Shown in pieces: positions 49,906-57,423 of a stretch of DNA of 64,000 bases; the first letter of the stretch is position 1, and every line of letters starts with the position of its first letter. The stretch spans positions 1,550,001 through 1,614,000 of the forward strand of contig NZ_CP069421.1 of NCBI RefSeq assembly GCF_018118585.1, given 5' to 3'. The DNA comes from Aristaeella lactis (GTDB taxonomy: Bacteria; Bacillota; Clostridia; Christensenellales; Aristaeellaceae). Below the pieces are notes generated by a model that was given only the letters and a program-made list of their open reading frames with translations, was not told where the DNA came from and did not search any database. The translations under genes were made by a program, and so were the position numbers.

Positions 49906-51852
49906 CTCCTTCTTCCCCGTATACAGCTCATAATACCTTCCCTTCATCTCCAGCAGGTCGTCATGCGTTCCGCGTTCAATGATCTCACCCTTTTCCAGCA
50001 CCATAATCGCGTTCGCGTTCCGTACGGTGCTCAGCCGGTGAGCGATGACGAAGGTGGTCCGGTTCTTCATCAGCCGGTCCATACCGTGTTCGATATGGCG
50101 TTCTGTACGGGTATCCACGCTGCTGGTCGCTTCATCCAGCACCAGGATCGGCGCTTTGCTCACCGCCGCCCGGGCGATGTTCAGCAGCTGCCGCTGGCCC
50201 TGGCTCAGGTTTGCGCCATCGCCCTCCAGCATCGTGTCATAGCCGTTTTCCAGCCGCATGATGAAGCTGTGGGCGCTGGCCAGTTTGGCCGCTGCCTCCA
50301 CTTCCTCATCCGTGGCATCCAGCCGCCCGTAGCGGATGTTCTCCCGCACGGTACCGGTGAACAGATGGGTGTCCTGCAGTACCATGGCAATGTTCTTCCG
50401 CAGCCACTCCCGGGGATAGTCCTTAATGTCTTTCCCGTCGATGGTAATGCTTCCCTCTTCAATGTCATAGAAACGGTTCAGCAGGTTTGTCACCGTGGTC
50501 TTGCCGGCGCCTGTGGAACCGACGAAAGCGATCTTCTGTCCCGGATGGGCGTACAGGGTGATATCCTTCAGCACGGTCTTCTCCGGCACATAGCCGAAGG
50601 TCACATGTTCCACCACCACATCGCCGCGGATCTCGGTCGCTTCCGCGCCTTCACGGTCCGGAGTTTCAGGTTCCGCGTCCATCACGGCAAACACCCGTTC
50701 CGCACCGGCCAGGGCAGCCAGGATCGTGGTCGCCTGCTGGGACATCTGGTTGATCGGCATGGAGAACTGCCGGCTGTAACCGGCAAACACCGTCAGTGCG
50801 CCGGGAGTAAAACCGCCCGTGCACATCAGGATACCGCCCACGCCGATCGTCACCGCAAAGGTCACCTGGCCCACATTGCCCATCACAGGCCACATGATGC
50901 CGCCCCAGAACTGCGCTCCGAACTGTTTCTCCTTCAGGTCGCTGTTCAGCAGGCTGAATTCCTCCACACACTCGCTTTCGTGGTTGAATACTTTGATCAC
51001 CTTCTGGCCTGTCACGGTCTCTTCAATATAACCGTTTACCGCGCCGAGAGCCGCCTGCTGCCAGGCATAATACTTTGCACTCCGCTTGGCGATCATCATC
51101 CCGCCGAACAGGAAAACCGGAATAAACACGATCGTGATCAGGGTCAGCACCCAGCTGGTGGTGATCATGAAAACAAACGTACCGATCAGCGTGATCAGGC
51201 CGGAAACCAGTCCCACCAGGGAATTGTTGATCATCACATCGATATTGTCGATATCGTTGGTATACCGGCTCATCAGCTCGCCCGTCGGGTGTCCGTCATA
51301 ATACCGAACCGGCAGGGTCTGCATTTTCTCGAACAGATCGTTCCGGATATTCTCGATCACCTTCAGGGAAACCGACATCATCAGCCGTGCCTGCAGGTAA
51401 GTGCTGGCCACGCCTACAAGGTAGATAATGCTCAGCACGATCAGTGCCACCGCTACGTAGGCGGACACCGCCTGAATCGTTCCGGAAGCGATCCAGTTCT
51501 GCACCGTTTCACCGGCAGTAATCTGATTCAGCACATTGTCCGCGATTCTTTCAAACGGACTCATCGTGATCACCGTATCCGGATTCACCGCCAGTGCCAG
51601 GTGATCCACGATCGGAGCCATCATATAGCCGCCGCACAGGCTTGTCACTGTAGACACAAGCATGCATATCAGCACCAGTACCAGCTTATACCAGTATTTG
51701 CTCACATAGCTCAGCAGGCGTCTGATCGTCTGGCGGGCATTCTTTGGTTTTCCGGTCATGCCGCGGCCGGGCGGGCCTTGGCGCGGGCCTTTCTGCATAC
51801 TTCCGGGCCGGGAGGCGTACTGTTTTCTGAGGCGTTCCAGTGATCTGGCCAT
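49897..51852 (-). CDS. ABC exporter half-transporter (multidrug type), second of pair
   Basis: A 651-residue exporter half with a long basic cytoplasmic N-terminus rich in Arg, Gly and Pro (residues 1-40), then six membrane helices. The ATPase has Walker A FVGSTGAGKTTVTNLL near residue 443, signature LSQGQRQLLNIARAA and Walker B ILVLDEATSSVD near residue 565. It starts three bases after the partner gene and probably forms a heterodimer. The signature sequence reads LSQGQ, as in LmrCD/BmrCD-type pairs. Confidence 0.9.
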   Translation of the reverse strand: MARSLERLRKQYASRPGSMQKGPRQGPPGRGMTGKPKNARQTIRRLLSYVSKYWYKLVLVLICMLVSTVTSLCGGYMMAPIVDHLALAVNPDTVITMSPFERIADNVLNQITAGETVQNWIASGTIQAVSAYVAVALIVLSIIYLVGVASTYLQARLMMSVSLKVIENIRNDLFEKMQTLPVRYYDGHPTGELMSRYTNDIDNIDVMINNSLVGLVSGLITLIGTFVFMITTSWVLTLITIVFIPVFLFGGMMIAKRSAKYYAWQQAALGAVNGYIEETVTGQKVIKVFNHESECVEEFSLLNSDLKEKQFGAQFWGGIMWPVMGNVGQVTFAVTIGVGGILMCTGGFTPGALTVFAGYSRQFSMPINQMSQQATTILAALAGAERVFAVMDAEPETPDREGAEATEIRGDVVVEHVTFGYVPEKTVLKDITLYAHPGQKIAFVGSTGAGKTTVTNLLNRFYDIEEGSITIDGKDIKDYPREWLRKNIAMVLQDTHLFTGTVRENIRYGRLDATDEEVEAAAKLASAHSFIMRLENGYDTMLEGDGANLSQGQRQLLNIARAAVSKAPILVLDEATSSVDTRTERHIEHGMDRLMKNRTTFVIAHRLSTVRNANAIMVLEKGEIIERGTHDDLLEMKGRYYELYTGKKELD

Positions 51853-51855
51853 TGC

Positions 51856-53589
51856 TTACGCCCCCTTCTTTCCGAGCTGGCTCTCAGCGATTTCCCTGTA
51901 CTCCGTATTGGAGGCCAGCAATTCGTCATGGGTGCCCACGCCCGTTATCTTTCCTTCATTCATCACGATGATCTGATCAGCGTCCATCACGGAAGCGATC
52001 CGCTGGGCGATGATGATCTTCGTGCTGCCCGCCAGTTCATGGCTGAAGGCATGGCGGATCTGTGCCTCCGTCGCCGTATCCACGGCAGATGTGGAGTCAT
52101 CCAGGATCAGGATCTTCGGTTTTTTCAGCAATGCCCGGGCAATACACAGGCGTTGCTTCTGTCCACCGGACAGGTTGTTTCCGCCCTTGTCCAGTTCCGT
52201 ATCATAGCCATCCGCAAAAGTGGAAACAAACTTGTCTGCCTGGGAAGAGGACGCAGCGGAGATCATCTCGTCATCCGTTGCGTTCTCATCACCCCAGCGC
52301 AGGTTCTCCGCGATCGTACCGGAGAACAGTACGTTCTTCTGGAGCACCATGCCCACGCCTTCACGCAGGTTGTACAGGCTGTAGTCTTTGACGTTCACCC
52401 CGTCCACCAGGATTTCTCCCTCGTCCGGGTCATACAGTCTCGGGATCATACTCACCAGCGTGCTCTTTCCGCAGCCGGTGGAACCGATAATGCCCACCAC
52501 GCTGCCGGGTTCAATCGTCAGGCTGATGTTATCCAGCACGCTGTCTTCGCTGTGCTTGTAATAGCGGAAGGAAACGTTGCGGAATTCCACCCGTCCTTCC
52601 TTCACGGTCAGTTCCTTCTGTGCAGCAGCTTCATCGTTCAGATCCGGTTCTTCTTCCAGCACTTCACGGATACGCTTTGCGCTCGCCATTGCGCGGGAGG
52701 ACATCATGAACAGGAAGGTAACCATAATCAGGGAAGACAGGATCTGGATCACGTAATTAACGAAAGCGGACAGGTCGCCTACAGCCATCTCGCCGCCCAG
52801 GACCAGTGAGTGGCCCTGCCAGGCTACCGCGATCACGGTAATATACATGATCAGGGTCGTAACCGGCTGCATCTGGATCACAATGCGCATTGCCCGCAGC
52901 TGGGCGTTCTTCAGATCTCCGTTGGCTTTGTGGAACTTCACGTTCTCATCCTGTTCCCGCACAAAGGATTTCACCACACGCACATTGGTGATGTTCTCCT
53001 GCACAGTGGAATTCAGGCCGTCCACCTTGGCCTGCACGTTTTTGAACCGGGGAAAAGCGGTCAGGATATTGCCGCCCACAAACACAAGCAGTACCGGAAT
53101 ACTGATCAGGAAGACCGTGGCAAGGCTCGGCCGCAGCCGGATCGCCATGATCAGGCCGCCGATCATCATACCCGGTGCCCGCAGGGCCATCCGCATCACC
53201 ATGGCCACAAAGTTCTGCATCTGGGTCACGTCATTGGTCACCCGCGTAACCAGCGATCCCGTGGAAAACCGGTCAATATTCCCGAAAGAAAAGCTTTGGA
53301 TCTTCCGGTACAGGTCATTACGGATATCCCCCGCAAAAGCAATGCTGGCTTTTGAACTGAAATAGCATCCGCCGATACCGCCGGCCATCATAAAAATAGC
53401 GATCAGGATCATCAGTCCTGCCGTACCGATGCTGGATCCCACCGTCAGCGTGCCCATGTTCCCGGCATTGATCACGCCCGCCAGCAGCATCGGCAGGATC
53501 ACCTCACCGATGACCTCCACGATCATGCACAGCGGACCGAGAATGAACCAAGCCTTGTAAGGCTTGATATATTTCATCCAGTGTTTCAA
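51856..53589 (-). CDS. ABC exporter half-transporter (multidrug type), first of pair
   Basis: A 577-residue exporter half. Walker A is IIGSTGCGKSTLVSMI near residue 370, signature LSGGQKQRLCIARAL and Walker B ILILDDSTSAVD near residue 490. The Asp in place of the catalytic Glu after Walker B marks this as the degenerate-site half of a heterodimeric exporter. The start is TTG at 53589, with GAGGAG 8 bases upstream; the ATG four codons later has no spacing fit. Confidence 0.9.
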   Translation of the reverse strand: MKHWMKYIKPYKAWFILGPLCMIVEVIGEVILPMLLAGVINAGNMGTLTVGSSIGTAGLMILIAIFMMAGGIGGCYFSSKASIAFAGDIRNDLYRKIQSFSFGNIDRFSTGSLVTRVTNDVTQMQNFVAMVMRMALRAPGMMIGGLIMAIRLRPSLATVFLISIPVLLVFVGGNILTAFPRFKNVQAKVDGLNSTVQENITNVRVVKSFVREQDENVKFHKANGDLKNAQLRAMRIVIQMQPVTTLIMYITVIAVAWQGHSLVLGGEMAVGDLSAFVNYVIQILSSLIMVTFLFMMSSRAMASAKRIREVLEEEPDLNDEAAAQKELTVKEGRVEFRNVSFRYYKHSEDSVLDNISLTIEPGSVVGIIGSTGCGKSTLVSMIPRLYDPDEGEILVDGVNVKDYSLYNLREGVGMVLQKNVLFSGTIAENLRWGDENATDDEMISAASSSQADKFVSTFADGYDTELDKGGNNLSGGQKQRLCIARALLKKPKILILDDSTSAVDTATEAQIRHAFSHELAGSTKIIIAQRIASVMDADQIIVMNEGKITGVGTHDELLASNTEYREIAESQLGKKGA

Positions 53590-53625
53590 AAGGACTTCTC
53601 CTCTCCTTATATGTACGTACGTTTC

Positions 53626-53654
53626 AATTTATCCCCATATGAACATATTGTCAA
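53626..53654 (-). promoter_or_regulatory. Promoter of the second exporter pair
   Basis: On the minus strand a perfect TTGACA and TAAATT are 17 bases apart, about 40 bases before the TTG start. Confidence 0.7.
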
Positions 53655-53732
53655 CCCAGAACCATACCTTTGGAAATCACTTGAGCAGGCGCACCGCCCA
53701 GCCCCTTTTCCATTCGTCCATCTCTTCCAATC

Positions 53733-53766
53733 AAAAAACTGCTTCCAGTCTCCCGGAAGCAGTTTT
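53733..53766. terminator. Terminator-like hairpin with no gene ending in it
   Basis: AAAACTGCTTCC and GGAAGCAGTTTT with an eight-base loop, T-rich on both sides. The surrounding bases match those at 49780-49835. No neighbouring gene ends here on either strand. Confidence 0.75.
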
Positions 53767-53773
53767 CTCCGCC

Positions 53774-53794
53774 ATTATGAATTATGAATTATGA
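53774..53794. repeat. Heptanucleotide array, unit ATTATGA
   Basis: Three exact ATTATGA units directly after the orphan hairpin, before the promoter of the lipid kinase gene. Confidence 0.85.
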
Positions 53795-53796
53795 AT

Positions 53797-53824
53797 TTGT
53801 TTTTCCCCTCCAGTCTGGTATAAT
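53797..53824 (+). promoter_or_regulatory. Promoter of the lipid kinase gene
   Basis: A TATAAT with an extended TGG before it, and TTGTTT 16 bases upstream. Transcription would start near 53831. Confidence 0.65.
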
Positions 53825-53860
53825 TTCCCTGTCACCGTTTATCATTATGAAACACGCTTT

Positions 53861-53881
53861 ATGAATTATGAATTCTGAATT
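53861..53881. repeat. Heptanucleotide array that supplies a start codon
   Basis: ATGAATT, ATGAATT, CTGAATT. The second unit provides the ATG of the lipid kinase, and the array codes for its residues MNSEL. Confidence 0.85.
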
Positions 53882-54764
53882 GAAATCTCTCCATCTCATC
53901 ATTAATCCCAACGCCGGTACCCGCCAGGGCCGCCGTTTCCTGCCTGAGATGATTTCCATCTTCAACCGGGCAGGGTATCTTTGTTCTGTCTATGTGACGG
54001 AAAAGCGCGGCGACGCGGTTGATTTTGCCCGAGCCCACGCGGGTGAAGCGGATCTGGTCGTTGCCTGCGGCGGCGATGGCACCCTCAACGAAGTGATCAC
54101 CGGGCTGCAGCTGGGCAGGCATAAACCTTCTCTGGGCTACATTCCCTGCGGCAGCACCAATGATTTTGCCAGCGGGCTGGAACTGCCCCTTGCGCCGCTG
54201 CTTGCCTGCGACTCCATTGTTCTCGGCAACCCGCGGCCTCTGGATGTGGGGCTTTTCGGTTCTGACCGGTATTTCAGCTATACCGCTTCCTTCGGAGCCT
54301 TTACCAGTGTCTCCTGGTCCACATCCCAGAATGTAAAGAACGTACTGGGGCATGCGGCGTACATTCTCGAGGGTATTCGTTCCCTTGCGGATATTCATCC
54401 GATTCATATGAAGGTCACCGCTGACGGGCACGAATATGAGGATGACTATATCTTCGGCGCTGTATGCAATTCCACATCCCTGGGCGGTGTCCTGAAGCTG
54501 GATGACAGCGAAGTCCACATGAGCGACGGCCTTTTTGAGGCACTTCTTATTCCCTTTCCGCCGGATCTTCTCGTCCTGAACCGGATCCTCACAGCCCTGC
54601 GGACGCATTGTTATGATGATCCTTCCCTCTATTTTCTCCGGGCTTCCTCCTTTGTCTTTGAAGGTGCCCCGGAGATTACATGGACCCTGGACGGTGAAGC
54701 CGCCGAAGGCACCTCACGCGTTGAGATCAAAAACATCCATAACGCGATCAGCCTGATTTACTGA
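53868..54764 (+). CDS. Diacylglycerol/lipid kinase family protein
   Basis: A 298-residue DAGK-type kinase. Family motifs are LHLIINPNAGTRQGRRFL (residues 8-25), VVACGGDGTLNEVITGL near residue 64 and GYIPCGSTNDFASGLEL near residue 88. It phosphorylates a membrane lipid such as diacylglycerol or makes a phosphatidyl intermediate. The ATG lies in a heptanucleotide array and has no visible Shine-Dalgarno sequence. The short leader also contains a five-codon open frame (ATG at 53847). One of two protein genes on the plus strand. Confidence 0.88.
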   Translation: MNSELKSLHLIINPNAGTRQGRRFLPEMISIFNRAGYLCSVYVTEKRGDAVDFARAHAGEADLVVACGGDGTLNEVITGLQLGRHKPSLGYIPCGSTNDFASGLELPLAPLLACDSIVLGNPRPLDVGLFGSDRYFSYTASFGAFTSVSWSTSQNVKNVLGHAAYILEGIRSLADIHPIHMKVTADGHEYEDDYIFGAVCNSTSLGGVLKLDDSEVHMSDGLFEALLIPFPPDLLVLNRILTALRTHCYDDPSLYFLRASSFVFEGAPEITWTLDGEAAEGTSRVEIKNIHNAISLIY

Positions 54765-54780
54765 ACTTATTACCATAGAG

Positions 54781-54809
54781 AAAAGCCAGCGGAGTATCCG
54801 CTGGCTTTT
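54781..54809 (+). terminator. Bidirectional terminator between lipid kinase and iorB
   Basis: Twelve-base arms AAAAGCCAGCGG and CCGCTGGCTTTT with a five-base loop; T-rich in both directions, between convergent genes. Confidence 0.88.
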
Positions 54810-54816
54810 AGTATTA

Positions 54817-54837
54817 ATTGTTCATTGTTCATTGTTG
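54817..54837. repeat. Heptanucleotide array, unit ATTGTTC
   Basis: ATTGTTC, ATTGTTC, ATTGTTG, followed directly by the bulged-hairpin element; two more degenerate units lie at 54927-54940. Confidence 0.82.
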
Positions 54838-54838
54838 A

Positions 54839-54930
54839 GCAGTTGTCCAAATCTTTGATTTGGGTAACAGCTGCCATATTACAGCCGTCAAAGTTCCCAT
54901 TGGAACTTTGGTCACGGCGATCATGTAATT
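54839..54930. repeat. Element with two bulged hairpins
   Basis: Hairpin 1 (54839-54874): outer GCAGTTGT/ACAGCTGC with one G-T pair, inner CCAAATC/GATTTGG, bulge GTA. Hairpin 2 (54884-54918): outer GCCGT/ACGGC, inner CAAAGTTCC/GGAACTTTG, bulge GTC. Outer ATTACA/TGTAAT arms surround hairpin 2. It matches the family at 43456-43633 in shape and in its conserved GT-C and G-GTAAC joints, but not in stem sequence. Confidence 0.82.
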
Positions 54931-54935
54931 GTTCA

Positions 54936-55508
54936 TTATCCGTTGAACCCGCGGTCAAACGCGGCTTTGTTCATTTCCAGGAACTGCGGCTTAACTACCT
55001 TCTCCAGGGCAGCCAGCCACTTCTCCTTCGGAATCTCCGTGCACTTGGCAAAGTGTCCCATCAATACAATATTGACCGCCTTGGAGCTTCCCGCTTCCAT
55101 GGCAGGCGTCAGCGCGTCAAAGTCATCAATGTCAAAGCCTTTGGCCTTCAGGTCTTCCAGCACACCCGTCGGATATTCCGCCGCGCCGGTAATCACCGGC
55201 ATCGGATCGATCTCCTGGGTATTGACGATGATCTTTCCGCCCTTGCGCAGGCAGCCGGCATACCGGGCTGCCTCCAGCTTTTCAAAGCTGATGATATAGT
55301 CGCATTCTCCCTCAGTCACAATCGGGCTGTACACCTTCTCGCCGAAACGCACATAGGTCACGACGCTGCCGCCGCGCTGGCTCATGCCGTGCACTTCGCT
55401 GACTTTCACATCATAGCCTTCATCCGTCAGCAGGGTCCCCAGCAGTCTGGAGGCCAGCAGGCTTCCCTGTCCGCCGACGCCGACGATCATTACACTCGTT
55501 GTTTTCAT
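54936..55508 (-). CDS. iorB: Indolepyruvate:ferredoxin oxidoreductase, beta subunit
   Basis: A 190-residue gamma/beta-type 2-oxoacid oxidoreductase subunit: MKTTSVMIVGVGGQGSLLAS, then VSEVHGMSQRGGSVVTYVRF near residue 38. It pairs with IorA to oxidise aryl pyruvates to aryl-acetyl-CoA with ferredoxin as acceptor. The ATG at 55508 overlaps the iorA stop (ATGA). Confidence 0.93.
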   Translation of the reverse strand: MKTTSVMIVGVGGQGSLLASRLLGTLLTDEGYDVKVSEVHGMSQRGGSVVTYVRFGEKVYSPIVTEGECDYIISFEKLEAARYAGCLRKGGKIIVNTQEIDPMPVITGAAEYPTGVLEDLKAKGFDIDDFDALTPAMEAGSSKAVNIVLMGHFAKCTEIPKEKWLAALEKVVKPQFLEMNKAAFDRGFNG

Positions 55509-57262
55509 TTGTCCATACCCCCGATCGCGCCGAAGGCACACAGCTGTTCGCACACGCCGCAGCCTACACAGAGTGTTTTGTCAATCCTGGCCTTGCCTTC
55601 CTTGAAGCTGATGGACGGGCAGCCCATCTTCATGCACTTCTTACAGCCCCGGCACTTATCCGTATCCACCTGAAGAGGTGTTTTGGGCTTCACGTACTTC
55701 AGCAGTACGCAGGGCCGGCGGGAAATGATCACAGACGGCTCTTCCACAGCCAGCTCTTCCAGTACCGCTTCCTCACAGGCCTTCAGGTCATAGGGATCCA
55801 CCACCCGCACCCGGTTGATGCCCAGCGCCTTGCACAGGGCTTCCAGGTTCACCTTCGCAGCGGGATCTCCCTTGATGTTGTAACCCGTGGTGGGGTTCTG
55901 CTGGTGTCCGGTCATGCCGGTAATGGAGTTGTCCAGGATAATGACAGTGGAGTTCGTCGCGTTATAGGCAATGTTCACCAGGCCCGTCATACCGCTGTGC
56001 ATAAAGGTGCTGTCACCGATCACGGCCACCGTCTTCTTCTCGGTTTCCTTGCCCCGGGCCGCGTTGAAGCCATGGATACCGGAAATGCTGGCGCCCATGC
56101 ACAGGGTGGAATCCAGTGCGTTCAGCGGCGCCACCGCGCCCAGCGTATAGCAGCCGATGTCGCCCAGAACGGTGATATGGTTCTTCACCAGCGTGTAATA
56201 CATACCCCTGTGCGGACAGCCCGAGCACATCATCGGCGGACGGCCGGGAACAGCAGGCGCTTCACCCTGCGCTTCCGGAACGTCTTTCACCGCATAGCCT
56301 TCCTTCAGGAAAGCTTCCCGGATCGTCTTCTGGCTGAACTCGCCGATGGCGGAGAACAGGCTCTTGCCGGTCACTTCGATTCCCAGGGCTTTCACATGGT
56401 TCTCGATCACCGGGTCCAGTTCTTCAATCACATACAGCTTCTTCACATTCGCGGCAAAGTCACGGATCAGTTTTTCAGGCAGCGGATTGGGCATGCCGAT
56501 CTTCAGCACGCTGACGCTGTCACCGAACACTTCCCGGACATACAGGTAGCTGCAGCCGCTGGTGATGATGCCGATCTCCCGGTCATCAGCCATTTCCACA
56601 CGGTTATACATGCATTCTTCTGCCAGGGCCCGCAGTTTTTCTGTCCGTTCTTCCACAACGGGATGGCGCTGTTTCGCGTATCCCGGCATCATAATGTACT
56701 TGGAAGGCTGCTTCACATATTCCTTCAGCGGAGCTTCCTCCCGCTCCCCGATATCCACAACACACTGGCTGTGTGCGATCCGCGTGCACATCCGCAGCAG
56801 CACCGGTGTGTCATACTTTTCGCTCAGTTCAAAAGCGGATTTGGCAAAGACATAAGCTTCAGCGGAATCGGAAGGCTCCAGCATCGGCACCTTCGCCGCA
56901 ATGGCATAGTGCCGGGAATCCTGTTCGTTCTGGCTGGAATGCATGGCCGGGTCATCCGCCACGCAGACCACCATACCGCCGGTAACGCCGGTATAGCTCA
57001 GCGTGAACAACGGGTCTGCCGCCACGTTCAGTCCCACGTGCTTCATCGCGCAGACGCTGCGCATACCTGCCAGGCTGGCTCCGAAAGCCGTTTCCATGGC
57101 CACTTTTTCATTCGGTGCCCACTCGCTGTGAATGTCATCATGCTTGGCCAGGAACTCCGTAATTTCTGTGGAAGGCGTTCCCGGATAGCTGCTCACCAGC
57201 CCGATTCCGCCGTTGTACAGGCCCCAGGCCACCGCTTCATTACCAATCAGTAACTTTTTCAT
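55505..57262 (-). CDS. iorA: Indolepyruvate:ferredoxin oxidoreductase, alpha subunit
   Basis: A 585-residue subunit. The N-terminal pyrimidine-binding domain has GIGLVSSYPGTPSTEITEFL near residue 19. The thiamine diphosphate domain has GDIGCYTLGAVAPLN near residue 366 and AVIGDSTFMHSGMTGLVNIA near residue 408. Two 4Fe-4S clusters close the protein (CRGCKKCMKMGCPSISF, CVGCGVCEQLCAFGAI). It ferments aromatic amino acids, yielding reduced ferredoxin for the hydrogenase. GAGGAG precedes the ATG. Confidence 0.94.
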   Translation of the reverse strand: MKKLLIGNEAVAWGLYNGGIGLVSSYPGTPSTEITEFLAKHDDIHSEWAPNEKVAMETAFGASLAGMRSVCAMKHVGLNVAADPLFTLSYTGVTGGMVVCVADDPAMHSSQNEQDSRHYAIAAKVPMLEPSDSAEAYVFAKSAFELSEKYDTPVLLRMCTRIAHSQCVVDIGEREEAPLKEYVKQPSKYIMMPGYAKQRHPVVEERTEKLRALAEECMYNRVEMADDREIGIITSGCSYLYVREVFGDSVSVLKIGMPNPLPEKLIRDFAANVKKLYVIEELDPVIENHVKALGIEVTGKSLFSAIGEFSQKTIREAFLKEGYAVKDVPEAQGEAPAVPGRPPMMCSGCPHRGMYYTLVKNHITVLGDIGCYTLGAVAPLNALDSTLCMGASISGIHGFNAARGKETEKKTVAVIGDSTFMHSGMTGLVNIAYNATNSTVIILDNSITGMTGHQQNPTTGYNIKGDPAAKVNLEALCKALGINRVRVVDPYDLKACEEAVLEELAVEEPSVIISRRPCVLLKYVKPKTPLQVDTDKCRGCKKCMKMGCPSISFKEGKARIDKTLCVGCGVCEQLCAFGAIGGMDK

Positions 57263-57304
57263 GACTCCTCAACCTTTATTCTTAAATATTCCGCTCGTTC
57301 CTTT

Positions 57305-57350
57305 TGTCATCCCAACCGAAGTGGAGGGATCTCCCCCGCCGCAGCGGATC
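57305..57350. repeat. REP-like dispersed motif
   Basis: TTGTCATCCCAACCGAAG followed by GTGGAGGGATCTCC and a small GC-rich stretch. It resembles the widespread TGTCATCC-type dispersed bacterial repeat; a similar start is at 41825-41860. Confidence 0.6.
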
Positions 57351-57385
57351 ATTGTTCATTGTTAATTGTTCATTGTTCATTGTTG
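57351..57385. repeat. Heptanucleotide array, unit ATTGTTC
   Basis: Five exact-period units: ATTGTTC, ATTGTTA, ATTGTTC, ATTGTTC, ATTGTTG, overlapping the edge of the stop-codon hairpin. Confidence 0.88.
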
Positions 57386-57423
57386 ATTCTCGGAATCGCT
57401 TAACTGCGATTCTGAGAATCAAC
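57382..57423 (-). repeat. Hairpin spanning the stop codon of the acyl-CoA synthetase gene
   Basis: Eighteen-base arms (57382-57399 and 57406-57423) with one mismatch and a six-base loop. The TAA stop (57400-57402) is in the loop. Confidence 0.92.

Noticed and set aside
53733-53766. Terminator of a missing minus-strand gene
   Set aside because: The only gene to its right, up to 54764, is on the plus strand, and no minus-strand gene ends near it; it is better explained as a copied hairpin module.
53859-54608. A minus-strand gene opposite the lipid kinase
   Set aside because: It is an antisense shadow of the clear kinase reading frame with low-complexity composition and no family motifs.
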